Origin: Nitrospirota bacterium
GTDB taxonomy: Bacteria; Nitrospirota; Nitrospiria; JACQBW01
Direction of reading: 5' to 3'
Length of the DNA: 59,207 bases
NCBI GenBank assembly: GCA_016178585.1
Contig: JACOTA010000067.1
Coordinates: forward strand, 1-59,207
The translations under genes were made by a program, and so were the position numbers. Shown here one piece after another: positions 18,558 through 27,302 of this stretch. Under the pieces are notes generated by a model that was not told the origin of the DNA, did not search any database, and worked only from the letters and a program-made list of their open reading frames with translations. Numbering within the stretch: the stretch's first letter is position 1; every line of letters starts with the position of its first letter.

Positions 18558-19502
18558 TTAAAAAAGCGCCGGGACCTTCCGATGTTCAAGCGTATACGAA
18601 GGAACCAGCAGAAAGGGGTGATAAGAGTTCTTAACCTTTCTTAAAGGTAAAAGGCCGGAATCATCCATTGTATTCACCCACTGATAGGTATTTAATTCTT
18701 CACAAAAACGCCTGAAGATAAATTGCGCCAGCCCTTTAATAGAAATATCCGTGATTTCGGCCAGAACAATCAACGTGTTTTCATCAAGTTCCACGCCGAA
18801 GATATAACCTTTAACCATTGAACCCATGGTGACCACTCTCCCAATAATGCCCAGAGGCCCGGCTTCTTCCATCATCCTCCGATGGGCGACAGCGCTGTCT
18901 TCAATTAACTGGAGGGCGTACGACTTTTCCTGGTGAATCGAGGCGTTTTTCTTTTTTGCTCCCCATTCACCGAACAACGCCGTGCAACCGGGGATATCCT
19001 CCCGAATAAAAGGACGATATTCATAGGCCTGGTGTTTGATAAACGTGTTAAAACCCCATCTTTTTTCTTTGAAACCGGCTCCCTTTAACTCCGTGATCTT
19101 CGTTCTTTCATAAAGATAATCCCAGGATTTCAAATAACATTTAAACGGTTGTCCGTGAGTCTCCGAAACTTCCTTCATGCCTAAATTTTCGATACGGCTG
19201 AAGGACGGGTGTGGATTTAACCGGTCCATCATTTCAAAGGCACGGGGAATCGTCTCACTTAAGGGGCTTTCTCCCTGGGGAGGAATAGGCATATACCAAA
19301 TTCCGTCATACGAGGCCAACAGAAAAACCGTCTCGTTTTCTTTAAGGACAAAGTAATTAAAGAAATCTTTCCATATCCAGATGACCGGAAAAGCAATCCC
19401 CGAAAGAAAAACGGCTTTTTTTTTAAAATTATTAAAAAAAAGCCTGTCGCCAAGAGAAAGCGGGATCAAATGATGAAGAATGGATTTTTTTTTAAAAATC
19501 AT
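18558..19502 (-). CDS. DUF2156-type protein (GNAT-like acyltransferase fold)
   Basis: The 314-residue product resembles DUF2156 proteins, related to the C-terminal aminoacyl-transfer domain of lysylphosphatidylglycerol synthase. Recognisable parts are KCYLKSWDYLYERTKITELKG, EYRPFIREDIPGC and, near the end, the WVNTMDDSGLLPLRKVKNSYHP stretch with the conserved DDSGL..K..Y pattern. No transmembrane synthase part is present, so it would act as a soluble transferase of unknown substrate. It starts directly after the stop codon of the YkgJ-type gene with no gap, implying coupled translation. Confidence 0.7.
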   Translation of the reverse strand: MIFKKKSILHHLIPLSLGDRLFFNNFKKKAVFLSGIAFPVIWIWKDFFNYFVLKENETVFLLASYDGIWYMPIPPQGESPLSETIPRAFEMMDRLNPHPSFSRIENLGMKEVSETHGQPFKCYLKSWDYLYERTKITELKGAGFKEKRWGFNTFIKHQAYEYRPFIREDIPGCTALFGEWGAKKKNASIHQEKSYALQLIEDSAVAHRRMMEEAGPLGIIGRVVTMGSMVKGYIFGVELDENTLIVLAEITDISIKGLAQFIFRRFCEELNTYQWVNTMDDSGLLPLRKVKNSYHPFLLVPSYTLEHRKVPALF

Positions 19503-20114
19503 CTATACAGACAAACCTCTTAAGAGGAAGAGGACGACAACGTCTTCCTGAAACGGCCCGATGAGATCCGGGTTTTTTAATAACAGGGTCTGATAGGACT
19601 GCGCCTCAAGCCGTTGAGCCAATTCGGAACTAAAGGCCTGGATCTCCGGCCCGTTTAACCGATCCCTGATAAACGGACATTTCGTATCCATACCCAAAAC
19701 CACCCCATTTGGCTGATTGACATTCAGGGGCCTGTTCGCTTCGCTCTCAATGCCCCCGAATCCCGGCTCTCCCGCAGGCAAAGCCTGCCGGTCGAGCCTC
19801 ATCAAAACAAAAGGGTAAATTTCGCAGTCAAATGGTCTCACTTCATAAATCGAACAGCGATGTGAAGCCGGATCAAAACATGGGCATTGACATCCTCCGT
19901 TATGACCCGGGCTCTCGATTTCATCTGGAAAAGGGATTAAGCCGATCCTGCCCGATTTTTTTCCATTAAAAAAATCGAGGGAAAGGCCATACCGAGAAGC
20001 CTTCTGAACTTCTTCCTCCGTAAAAAAAGGAGCCAAAAAGCTATTCGCATCAGGAAAACGGCAGCAGATATCGCATTTCAAACAAAGGTCGGATGGCACG
20101 ATTTGGGACAGCAT
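19503..20114 (-). CDS. YkgJ-family cysteine cluster protein with repeat-encoded insert
   Basis: The protein belongs to the zinc/iron-chelating YkgJ (CxxCxxCC) family. Visible ligands are CLKCDICC (about residues 11-18), CQCPCF, HRCSIYEVRPFDCEIYPF and, later, TKCPF. Family roles are poorly known. Between YPFVLMR and NGVVLGMDTKCPF lies an unusual Gly/Pro-rich stretch (PAGEPGFGGIES and onward, about residues 108-132) encoded by a family B repeat at 19722-19790. The insertion keeps the frame and separates two conserved blocks that are normally adjacent. It is followed immediately by the DUF2156 gene. Confidence 0.8.
   Translation of the reverse strand: MLSQIVPSDLCLKCDICCRFPDANSFLAPFFTEEEVQKASRYGLSLDFFNGKKSGRIGLIPFPDEIESPGHNGGCQCPCFDPASHRCSIYEVRPFDCEIYPFVLMRLDRQALPAGEPGFGGIESEANRPLNVNQPNGVVLGMDTKCPFIRDRLNGPEIQAFSSELAQRLEAQSYQTLLLKNPDLIGPFQEDVVVLFLLRGLSV
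19722..19790. repeat. Family B palindromic repeat, copy 2, inside a YkgJ-type gene
   Basis: It carries CATTCAGGGGCC, TCAATGCCCCCGAATCCCGG and GCAGGCAAAGCCTGCCGG in the same order as the intergenic copies. The whole copy is translated in frame on the minus strand. Confidence 0.85.
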
Positions 20115-20118
20115 GGTT

Positions 20119-20511
20119 CTATTTCTTGGGGTGGGAGGATTGCGTTCTATTAATTTCCACGGCGAAAAACCCGCGAATGTCAGGCACCGGCGGGACGCAT
20201 TTCTTTAAAAAAATTCGCACCCCATGAATGGCAAACCGATTTAAGATTCGCTCCGCCATTTCCCCGGCCATAGACTCAAGCAGGATAAAGGGTTGACGAC
20301 CGGCTTCCAAAACCACGTTGCACACCGCTTCATAATCGACTGTGTCCCGCAGGTTTCCTGATCTTCCGGCCTGTTTCAAGTCAAGCGTTAATTCTATAGA
20401 GGCGGAGAAGCGCTGAAGCGCGTTTCGTTCTGTTTCAGAGACCCCGCAGTGCCCTAAAAAATCAACGCCTTCGACTAAAATCTTATCAAAAGAATGGGAA
20501 ACAGAAGTCAC
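20119..20511 (-). CDS. folB: Dihydroneopterin aldolase
   Basis: FolB cleaves 7,8-dihydroneopterin to 6-hydroxymethyl-dihydropterin in folate synthesis. The 130-residue protein has the family opening DKILVEGVDFLGHCGVSETER, with the conserved glutamate, the central DTVDYEAVCNVV segment, and LLESMAGEMAERIL followed by the IFLKKCVPPVP strand. Length and motifs match FolB. It sits between the small ferredoxin gene (three bases upstream) and the YkgJ-type gene (four bases downstream), which marks an operon. Confidence 0.9.
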   Translation of the reverse strand: MTSVSHSFDKILVEGVDFLGHCGVSETERNALQRFSASIELTLDLKQAGRSGNLRDTVDYEAVCNVVLEAGRQPFILLESMAGEMAERILNRFAIHGVRIFLKKCVPPVPDIRGFFAVEINRTQSSHPKK

Positions 20512-20514
20512 CGT

Positions 20515-20844
20515 TCAGGATTTCCCTCTGGTGAGTTTTTCAGAGGGCTCCATTTGAAAATGAAGAAGGTTTTGAACAATCTCGCCGCCCACAATATGTT
20601 TTTCAATGATTCTTTTCACAGCGGGTTTATCCACGTTGCAATACCAGATGCCTTCCGGATAAATCACAATATTAATCCCATATCGACATTGATCGAAACA
20701 TCCAGATTTGTTAACCTTCACCTCGGTGTTAAAGATTTCTTTTTCCATCAACTGACGCCTAAACTCGTCCCTGATTTCTTCAGATCCCTTTTGCAGACAA
20801 TCGTTTCCCTGGCAAATAAAAATATGTTTTGAATAGGCATTCAT
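20515..20844 (-). CDS. Thioredoxin-like [2Fe-2S] ferredoxin
   Basis: The product is about 109 residues from the ATG at 20844; a start 16 codons earlier is possible but reads poorly. It matches the thioredoxin-fold (2Fe-2S) ferredoxin family. The first ligand pair lies in HIFICQGNDCLQKGS, the second in NKSGCFDQCRYGINIVIYP, and a GIWYCNVDKPAVKRIIEKHI segment follows. Such proteins carry electrons or store a cluster in the cytoplasm; the partner is unknown. It heads the five-gene minus-strand run that ends with the hydroxyacid dehydrogenase. Confidence 0.85.
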   Translation of the reverse strand: MNAYSKHIFICQGNDCLQKGSEEIRDEFRRQLMEKEIFNTEVKVNKSGCFDQCRYGINIVIYPEGIWYCNVDKPAVKRIIEKHIVGGEIVQNLLHFQMEPSEKLTRGKS

Positions 20845-21005
20845 GAGGTTTTTCCATCTTGATAAAAAAAGGTTTTGCGGATGATTATACATGACTTCGC
20901 AAGCCCTTTCAATGTTTTCCCAAAAGACCTTGTTTATTAACCCGTTTTTAAATACAATCTTATTTTATATTTTATATTCCCCGGACCACCGGGATAGGGC
21001 TCTAC

Positions 21006-22877
21006 TTGAACTTCTTAAACTTCCTGAAGAAAACAGCGTTTCAACGCCGTTCCATTTCGACTGGCATCGCGATGATGACATTCCTTGTTGGAACCGTTTT
21101 TGCCTTCATCATCGCCGGCACCGCCTACCAACTTGAACATCAGCATGAGACTGAAGATTTAGAAAAGCGAGCTCATCGATTGACCGATAGACTAAGCCTG
21201 GTTTTCGGATTGATTCTCGAAAAGCAAGATTTCGTTTCAGCTCAAAAAATAGTTGAAAAAACCGCTTCTGATCCTGGAATTGCCTACATGGCCCTCATTA
21301 ATGATCAATTTAAAATTGTTGCTTCCAGTCAAAAACACCTTAACACATCTCTAGTATCCGCCGACACCGAAAATCCCGGTCTCTCGGAAATATTAACGGA
21401 GATGTTCAAAAATAAAAAAGAAAAAACCCTCCGCCATCTCAATAACGATCTGATCGATATCATCGTTCCGATTGAAACGTCATCACAGCCTCCACCGGGT
21501 TATGCCATGATCATTTCTTTCCGCAGCCGGTATATCTCCGCGGAATCAAAAAATTTGTTTTGGTCTTATTTGAAACTGACACTGGCGTTGACGTCAGTTG
21601 CCATGATCATCCTTTATTTTCTTTTACACCGGATCGTCACTTTCCCTCTTCGTCAACTGATCTCTGCCTCCAGGCGGCTCGGTCAAGGCGATTTGGGGTT
21701 TCAGGTCCCCATCACCTCTTCATATGAAATAAAAACACTTACCGAAACTTTCAATCAAATGTCGATTTCTCTTGAGGCCCAGCAAAAAGCCATCAAAACC
21801 TCCGAGGGAAAATACCTCCACATTTTCCATTTTTTTCCGGCTCCTTTGATTTTAATCGACCCGGCAGCGCGGATAATCAACGTAAATTCCGTTTACCTCT
21901 CACAGTCAAAATCCCGGATCTATCTGAAAGAATGGGAGGGCAAATTCGTCTGGGATATCCCCTTTGTGCAAAAAGGAGATTTTAAGACTGACATCCATCA
22001 TTTACTGGAGGAAGGGAAACCCTTTAAATTATGGAAAGTCCCGATTACCCTTTCCGAAAAACGGCCTCCTTCTATTTTCAATATCAGCGGGATACCGCTT
22101 TTTGAAAATCCGGGAAACATTTCAGGAGCTGTGCTGGCGATTGAAGATATTACGCTACAGCAAAACCTGGAGTCTCAACTCATTCAATCCCAAAAAATGG
22201 AAAGTCTGGAGATTTTAACGGGTGGGATCGCCCATGATTTTAATAATATTTTGACGGCCATTCTCGGCTATACCCAGCTCTTGTTGGAACAGCGACCCCA
22301 TGATGAATTTATCCAGAAAGCCTTAAAGGTTATTGAAAAATCGTCGTTGCGAGCGAGAGATTTAATCCAGCAAATGATCGGGTTTGCCCGTTGGCATCCT
22401 TTAGCCAAGTCCCGGGTAGATGTCGTCTCACTTATTTCAGAAACCGTCTCATCCGTCCAGAAAAACCTTGAAGCTGATATTACGCTTCATTATGAACCAA
22501 ACCACCACTCTATCTATATTTTTGCGGATGAAGACCAGATTCACCAGGCGCTTCTGAATCTTTGCATTAACGCCCGGGATGCCATCGAGACCTTGCCGGG
22601 CCACACCGGATATATCCGGTTAAGAACAGAGCTTACCGCACCTGGCGCCAGGGAGTATGTTTATATTCACATCCAGGACAATGGAACCGGAATGGAACCG
22701 GAAGTCCTTTCTCACATCTTCGAACCCTTTTACACAACTAAGGAGGTCGGAAAAGGATCAGGCCTCGGGTTGTCAGTGACTTATGGGATTGTAAAAGCAA
22801 ACGACGGAGACATCACCGTTGCTTCTGAGCCCGGTAAAGGGACCACTTTTATCTTACGGTTTCCCACGATTGCCTGA
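21006..22877 (+). CDS. Membrane-bound sensor histidine kinase (orphan)
   Basis: A 623-residue kinase. An N-terminal membrane helix (about 19-41) is followed by a periplasmic sensor region (about 42-185) and a second helix (about 190-212). A HAMP domain (HRIVTFPLRQLISASRRLGQGDLGF), a PAS-like segment and a HisKA domain with phospho-acceptor His in GGIAHDFNNILTAI come next. The HATPase domain has N box NLCINARDAIE, G1 DNGTGM and G2 GKGSGLGLS. The HDFNN version of the H box is typical of NtrB-like and hybrid kinases. No response regulator is adjacent. The start is a TTG at 21006; there is no better upstream ATG. Confidence 0.88.
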   Translation: MNFLNFLKKTAFQRRSISTGIAMMTFLVGTVFAFIIAGTAYQLEHQHETEDLEKRAHRLTDRLSLVFGLILEKQDFVSAQKIVEKTASDPGIAYMALINDQFKIVASSQKHLNTSLVSADTENPGLSEILTEMFKNKKEKTLRHLNNDLIDIIVPIETSSQPPPGYAMIISFRSRYISAESKNLFWSYLKLTLALTSVAMIILYFLLHRIVTFPLRQLISASRRLGQGDLGFQVPITSSYEIKTLTETFNQMSISLEAQQKAIKTSEGKYLHIFHFFPAPLILIDPAARIINVNSVYLSQSKSRIYLKEWEGKFVWDIPFVQKGDFKTDIHHLLEEGKPFKLWKVPITLSEKRPPSIFNISGIPLFENPGNISGAVLAIEDITLQQNLESQLIQSQKMESLEILTGGIAHDFNNILTAILGYTQLLLEQRPHDEFIQKALKVIEKSSLRARDLIQQMIGFARWHPLAKSRVDVVSLISETVSSVQKNLEADITLHYEPNHHSIYIFADEDQIHQALLNLCINARDAIETLPGHTGYIRLRTELTAPGAREYVYIHIQDNGTGMEPEVLSHIFEPFYTTKEVGKGSGLGLSVTYGIVKANDGDITVASEPGKGTTFILRFPTIA

Positions 22878-22898
22878 AAACCTCAAACGCCCTTTTGA

Positions 22899-22927
22899 TT
22901 GTATTCCCTTCTTAATCTTGTTATAAT
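22899..22927 (+). promoter_or_regulatory. Likely sigma-70 promoter of the zinc-ribbon/Tudor gene
   Basis: A perfect TATAAT box at 22922-22927 is separated by 17 bases from TTGTAT at 22899-22904. It lies about 85 bases upstream of the start at 23014 and in the correct direction. Confidence 0.6.
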
Positions 22928-23013
22928 GCTTTTTTAACCTTATAGAGATTCTTTGGAATCAAAATCGCCGGGACAGGATAGCGACTGATTTCAATAGGAA
23001 GACAGGAATAACA

Positions 23014-23448
23014 ATGGGCAACAAAACCATACCCGGTACCGCGGGAAAAGAAACTCTACCCACCACCGCTGGAAAAGAGATCGTCTCCATGTGCACAAAA
23101 TGCAAACTGCCGCTTGAGCATACCATCATCGCCGCGGCAGATGGAAAAGTGTTGAAAGTCCAATGTAAAATTTGCGGCGGTCAACATCGCTTTGTCTCTC
23201 CGGACGCTAAAGTAACGGTTCGACGCCCCAGAGTTAAAAAAGAACAAGTTTGGGAGCAATTGATTAAACCTGTATCCTCAAAAACAAAAATCCCTTATAC
23301 CCTTTCAGGACGATACAGAGGAAATGACCTCATTGACCATCCTGTTTTTGGAATCGGAATAGTCAAAGAGATTCTCTCCAAGGAAAAATTTCTAGTGGTT
23401 TTTAAAGAAGGAGAAAAACTGCTCGCCAGCGGAAGACTTCCGGTTTAA
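23014..23448 (+). CDS. Zinc-ribbon protein with UvrD/PcrA Tudor-like C-terminal domain
   Basis: The 144-residue protein has two visible modules. A zinc ribbon with CTKC (about residue 27) and CKIC (about residue 52) flanks a short strand. The C-terminal segment GRYRGNDLIDHPVFGIGIVKEILSKEKFLVVFKEGEKLLASGR resembles the small Tudor/KOW-like domain at the end of PcrA/UvrD helicases, which contacts RNA polymerase. A basic linker (RRPRVKKEQ) lies between them. This suggests a nucleic-acid or polymerase-associated role; nothing more can be said. An AGGA site precedes the ATG. Confidence 0.65.
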   Translation: MGNKTIPGTAGKETLPTTAGKEIVSMCTKCKLPLEHTIIAAADGKVLKVQCKICGGQHRFVSPDAKVTVRRPRVKKEQVWEQLIKPVSSKTKIPYTLSGRYRGNDLIDHPVFGIGIVKEILSKEKFLVVFKEGEKLLASGRLPV

Positions 23449-23459
23449 AATCGGAATCC

Positions 23460-23503
23460 GGATTGGGGATTTGGAAGAGGCCGCTTTTCCGAATCCCCAA
23501 TCC
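23460..23503. terminator. Inverted repeat between convergent genes, possible bidirectional terminator
   Basis: The arms GGATTGGGGATTTGG (23460-23474) and CCGAATCCCCAATCC (23489-23503) pair over 15 bases with one mismatch around a 14-base loop. The hairpin lies between the Tudor-like gene and the peroxidase gene, which converge. There is no long T run on either side, so terminator function is inferred from position. Confidence 0.5.
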
Positions 23504-23530
23504 AAATCAGATATCTCTCAGCCCTTTTTC

Positions 23531-24604
23531 TTATTGAGGAAACTCCGCGGGGGCCTTGATCCGCTGCCAGCCCTCTCCGCTTAGAGTCCTTAAAAAGTCC
23601 ACTACGTCTGTCTTTTCCTGCTCTGTCAGATCGAGGGGAATGATAAGTTCATCCTGAAACGGATTTTTAATCCCCCCCTTGTTATAAAACGAGACCACTT
23701 CTTCGAGAGTGCCAAACCGCCCGTCATGCATATAGGGCGCTGTATTCGCGATTTCCCGGAGTGTCGGAGTTTTAAACGCGCTAATTTCCGGACTCTTTTT
23801 GGTGACCAAATAACGTCCTAAATCGGGGGTCGCCGTGTCCCAACCAATCCCCAGGTTATGAAATTTTTCATCTGTAAAATTAAAACCGGAATGACATTTG
23901 GTGCAGCGGGCCTTTCCCCGAAACAATTGCAGTCCCCGTTTCGCGGAATCAGAGATCGCATCTTCTTTTCCTTCCGAATCATATTGATCCGCCGGACTGT
24001 TCCCTGACAGGACGGTTCTTTCAAAGGAAGCGATCGCTTTTCCAACCGCGCCGATTGTGATAACATCTGTACCAAAAGCCTTTTTAAACTCCTTTCCGTA
24101 TCCTTCGATGCCGCGGAGTTTCGCAACCACCTCCCCATGATCGCCAAAACCATGTTCCACAGGATTAATTAATGGACCCACAGCCTGTTCTTCCATCGTG
24201 GCGGCCCGTCCGTCCCAGAACTGGATCTTGCTAAAACCCCGGTTAATCACCGTCGGAGCGCTTCGCCCCCCCTGTAAATGTTTAATACCGGATGACACAG
24301 CCTGCCCATCGGTAAAAGCCAGAGCCGGGATATGACAGCTTGCGCACGCAATAGAATTGTCTTTTGAAAGGCGTCTATCGAAGAAAAGAAACCTCCCCAA
24401 TTCCACCCTCTCCCTTGTCATCGGATTGTCTTTGGGAACGTAAAAAGCGCTCTCCTCCAGCCCTAAAGGAATCGGCGGCTGAATTGAATCGCCCTGACCT
24501 TCCGCGCCAAACCCATCATGGGGCAAAAAAAGCATCACTAAAAGAGAGATGATGAATCGAGTCGTTGTCTTCCGTTGAACGCTTGAGAAATTCAGCAAAT
24601 CCAT
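23531..24604 (-). CDS. Di-haem cytochrome c peroxidase (MauG/CCP family)
   Basis: The enzyme reduces hydrogen peroxide in the periplasm with electrons from small cytochromes. Starting at ATG 24604, which has an excellent GGAGGT site eight bases upstream, a signal peptide ends near HDGFGAEG. Two haem-binding CxxCH motifs follow (CASCHIPALAFTD and CTKCHSGFNFTD). Typical family stretches are LFFDRRLSKDNSIACASCH, FWDGRAATMEEQAVGPL and TPTLREIANTAPYMHDGRFGTLEEVV. Length and motif spacing are those of bacterial cytochrome c peroxidases. A strong AT-rich palindrome upstream suggests peroxide- or metal-responsive control. Confidence 0.92.
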   Translation of the reverse strand: MDLLNFSSVQRKTTTRFIISLLVMLFLPHDGFGAEGQGDSIQPPIPLGLEESAFYVPKDNPMTRERVELGRFLFFDRRLSKDNSIACASCHIPALAFTDGQAVSSGIKHLQGGRSAPTVINRGFSKIQFWDGRAATMEEQAVGPLINPVEHGFGDHGEVVAKLRGIEGYGKEFKKAFGTDVITIGAVGKAIASFERTVLSGNSPADQYDSEGKEDAISDSAKRGLQLFRGKARCTKCHSGFNFTDEKFHNLGIGWDTATPDLGRYLVTKKSPEISAFKTPTLREIANTAPYMHDGRFGTLEEVVSFYNKGGIKNPFQDELIIPLDLTEQEKTDVVDFLRTLSGEGWQRIKAPAEFPQ

Positions 24605-24627
24605 AGAGATAACCTCCGCCATAATTA

Positions 24628-24672
24628 GTATTTAATATTATTTAATAATAATTATTAAATAATATTAAATAC
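24628..24672 (-). promoter_or_regulatory. Perfect AT-rich palindrome, possible Fur/PerR-type operator
   Basis: Two perfect 19-base arms (24628-24646 and 24654-24672) flank seven bases. The core TTAATAAT-A-ATTATTAA (24642-24658) is an exact 8-1-8 inverted repeat, the geometry of Fur-family boxes such as PerR. It sits 24-68 bases upstream of the peroxidase start, where it could block or cover the promoter. The regulator is inferred. Confidence 0.55.
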
Positions 24673-24731
24673 TTTTTGTCAAGCGAAAACTTCCCAAAAA
24701 CATTTTTTCATCGGTTTTAGTCCCGATGTTG

Positions 24732-24869
24732 CCCAAGACCAGCGATAGACTTCGCACCCACTTATTAATCATGTCATTGCGAGCACCGAAGGGTGCGTGG
24801 CAATCTTATCGTAAAGTCTTGAGATTGCTTCACTTTGTTCGCAATGACAGCTTTCTAACTCTGTTCTGA
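24732..24869. repeat. Family A palindromic repeat, copy 4 (upstream of acs)
   Basis: It is nearly identical to copy 1 in the same orientation, from CCCAAGACCAGCG to CTCTGTTCTGAG. It lies about 90 bases upstream of acs, so it separates acs from the peroxidase control region. Confidence 0.92.
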
Positions 24870-24960
24870 GCCTGACTTAAACAGGCCCTAAACTTTTTCA
24901 TTCAATTCCACGTCATCCATTTAAACATTTTGATTTAGACATTATCAAGGGAGAAAACCA

Positions 24961-26910
24961 ATGGCATCCGTCGATATCGAGTCCGTCTTAAAGGAAAAAA
25001 GGGTCTTCAAACCCGTCCGCCAATTTTCTAAAACTGCCCATATTAAGAGCATGAAAGCGTACCAGGCGCTCTATCAACAGGGAGCTAAAAACCCTGAAAA
25101 GTTCTGGGGAACCCTGGCTAAAGAACTGGATTGGTTTGCTCCCTGGAAAAAGGTCTTACAGTGGAAAGAGCCTTTTGCAAAATGGTTTGTCGGTGGAAAA
25201 ATTAATGTCTCCTATAACTGCCTGGACCGGCATATTAAAACCTGGCGAAAAAATAAAGCCGCCTTGATCTGGGAAGGAGAACCCGGCGATTCAAGAACCC
25301 TGACTTACCAGGACCTTTTCCGTGAAGTTTGCAAATTCTCAAATGTTTTGAAAAACCTCGGAATCCAAAAAGGCGATCGAGTGGCCATCTATATGCCGAT
25401 GGTCCCGGAACTCGCCATCGCCATGCTGGCATGCGCCAGAATCGGGGCAACCCATTCAATTATCTTCGGCGGGTTTTCTGCCGAGGCTCTAAAAGACCGG
25501 ATCCTCGATGCCGAGGCAAAGCTCGTCGTAACGGCGGATGGAGGATTCCGTAAAGGAACTGTGGTCCCCCTGAAAGAAAATGTGGATCAGGCCGTGAAAG
25601 CAACGCCTTCCGTACAGCATATCATTGTCTTTAAAAGAACGAAAAACCCGATTCAAATGGCGGAAGGCAGAGACCATGACTGGAATGACCTCATGGCCGG
25701 CGTTTCGGATGTCTGTCCTCCTGAAAAACTCGACTCGGAGCATCCCCTTTTTATCCTTTATACCAGCGGGACAACGGGAAAGCCGAAGGGCGTTGTTCAT
25801 TCTACGGGAGGATACCTCCTCGGCGCCCATATCACCAGCAAATGGGTGTTTGATTTAAAGGATGAAGACACCTATTGGTGCACAGCGGATATTGGCTGGG
25901 TTACCGGCCATAGCTATATCGTGTACGGCCCTTTGTCCAACGGAGCGACCAGCGTCATGTACGAAGGGGCTCCAACCTATCCCCAACCCGACCGTTTATG
26001 GGAAATCATTGACAAATACAAAATCAACATCTTTTATACGGCGCCCACGGCGATCCGCGCTTTGATTAAAAACGGAGACGAATGGCCCCTAAAACATGAT
26101 TTAGGAAGTCTCCGACTCCTTGGAACCGTTGGGGAGCCGATCAATCCGGAGGCCTGGATATGGTACCACACCATCATCGGTAAAAAGAAATGCCCGATCG
26201 TTGATACCTGGTGGCAAACAGAAACAGGATCTATTTTGATCACGCCTCTTCCAGGGGCAATCCCCACCAAACCAGGATCTGCAACGCTTCCATTACCCGG
26301 AATTATGGCAGATGTGGTCAATAAAGAAGGGAAACCGGTCGGTCCGAATCAGGGAGGGTATCTGGTCATTAAAAAACCCTGGCCCAGCATGATGAGAACG
26401 ATTTATAAAGATCCGGAAAGATTTAAAAAACAATACTGGACGCAGTTTAAAGGAATGTATTTCACAGGGGATGGCGCAAGAAAAGACAAAGATGGTTATT
26501 TTTGGGTCATGGGCCGGGTGGACGACGTGATCAATGTGGCCGGACACCGGCTCGGCACCATGGAAATCGAGAGCGCTCTGGTCAGTCATCAGAGTGTCGC
26601 GGAGGCTTCTGTCGTAGGCCGGCCGGACGAAATCAAAGGTACTGCCATTGTGGCCTTTGTAACCTTAAAAGGGAAATTGGACGGCTCGGACGAATTGAGG
26701 GACGACCTCCGCCGACACGTCGTTAAAGAAATCGGAGCGATTGCCAGACCCGATGAGATACGCTTTACAGAAAACCTTCCTAAAACCCGCAGTGGAAAAA
26801 TCATGCGGAGGCTCCTCAGGGACATTGCCGCCCATAACCAGACGATTGGAGATACTTCAACTTTAGAAGATATTTCGGTGTTGGCAAAACTGAGAGACGA
26901 TGAAGAATAA
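24961..26910 (+). CDS. acs: Acetyl-CoA synthetase
   Basis: Acs activates acetate to acetyl-CoA through acetyl-adenylate. The 649-residue protein has the adenylate-forming motif [20 protein letters not shown], the family segments [20 protein letters not shown] and [11 protein letters not shown], and the hinge [20 protein letters not shown]. The catalytic lysine lies in [13 protein letters not shown], which is also where acetylation by Pat-type enzymes would act. The start follows a GGGAG ribosome site. The end overlaps the acylphosphatase gene by 11 bases, so both are translated from one mRNA. Confidence 0.97.
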   Translation: MASVDIESVLKEKRVFKPVRQFSKTAHIKSMKAYQALYQQGAKNPEKFWGTLAKELDWFAPWKKVLQWKEPFAKWFVGGKINVSYNCLDRHIKTWRKNKAALIWEGEPGDSRTLTYQDLFREVCKFSNVLKNLGIQKGDRVAIYMPMVPELAIAMLACARIGATHSIIFGGFSAEALKDRILDAEAKLVVTADGGFRKGTVVPLKENVDQAVKATPSVQHIIVFKRTKNPIQMAEGRDHDWNDLMAGVSDVCPPEKLDSEHPLFILYTSGTTGKPKGVVHSTGGYLLGAHITSKWVFDLKDEDTYWCTADIGWVTGHSYIVYGPLSNGATSVMYEGAPTYPQPDRLWEIIDKYKINIFYTAPTAIRALIKNGDEWPLKHDLGSLRLLGTVGEPINPEAWIWYHTIIGKKKCPIVDTWWQTETGSILITPLPGAIPTKPGSATLPLPGIMADVVNKEGKPVGPNQGGYLVIKKPWPSMMRTIYKDPERFKKQYWTQFKGMYFTGDGARKDKDGYFWVMGRVDDVINVAGHRLGTMEIESALVSHQSVAEASVVGRPDEIKGTAIVAFVTLKGKLDGSDELRDDLRRHVVKEIGAIARPDEIRFTENLPKTRSGKIMRRLLRDIAAHNQTIGDTSTLEDISVLAKLRDDEE

Positions 26911-27214
26911 AGATAAAACATTAAATCTTGATTTGGCTCCTATCGAACGAAGAAACATCCTCGTCTCCGGAAAGGTCCAGGGCGTGGGGTACCGAAAGTT
27001 TGTTGTTGGCCATGCGGTGAAATTAAGCCTCACAGGTTTTTGCAAAAACCTCCCTTCGGGAGAAGTCGAGGTTGAAGCTGAAGGCCCTTCTGAAAAGATT
27101 CAAGAACTTGTCAGACATCTGCATCAGGGCCCTCCCGGAGGGGAGGTCGAAAAGGTCATTGTCTCATCTGCCCTTACCCTGAAACACAACGCTGATTTTA
27201 CCATCGCCTATTAG
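26900..27214 (+). CDS. acyP: Acylphosphatase
   Basis: This small enzyme (104 residues) hydrolyses acyl phosphates such as acetyl phosphate. The signature [14 protein letters not shown] supplies the phosphate-binding loop and catalytic arginine, and [15 protein letters not shown] supplies the catalytic asparagine. An N-terminal extension of about 17 residues precedes the usual fold. Overlap with acs and the shared acyl-phosphate/acyl-adenylate chemistry make a link to acetate metabolism plausible. Confidence 0.9.
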   Translation: MKNKDKTLNLDLAPIERRNILVSGKVQGVGYRKFVVGHAVKLSLTGFCKNLPSGEVEVEAEGPSEKIQELVRHLHQGPPGGEVEKVIVSSALTLKHNADFTIAY

Positions 27215-27302
27215 GGGTATGCATTTTGATTGCGAACTGTCCCATTAAATACTATAATTCAATTCGTATCGACATCTTACCGGCTCCAAAAGGAAAATCT
27301 GA

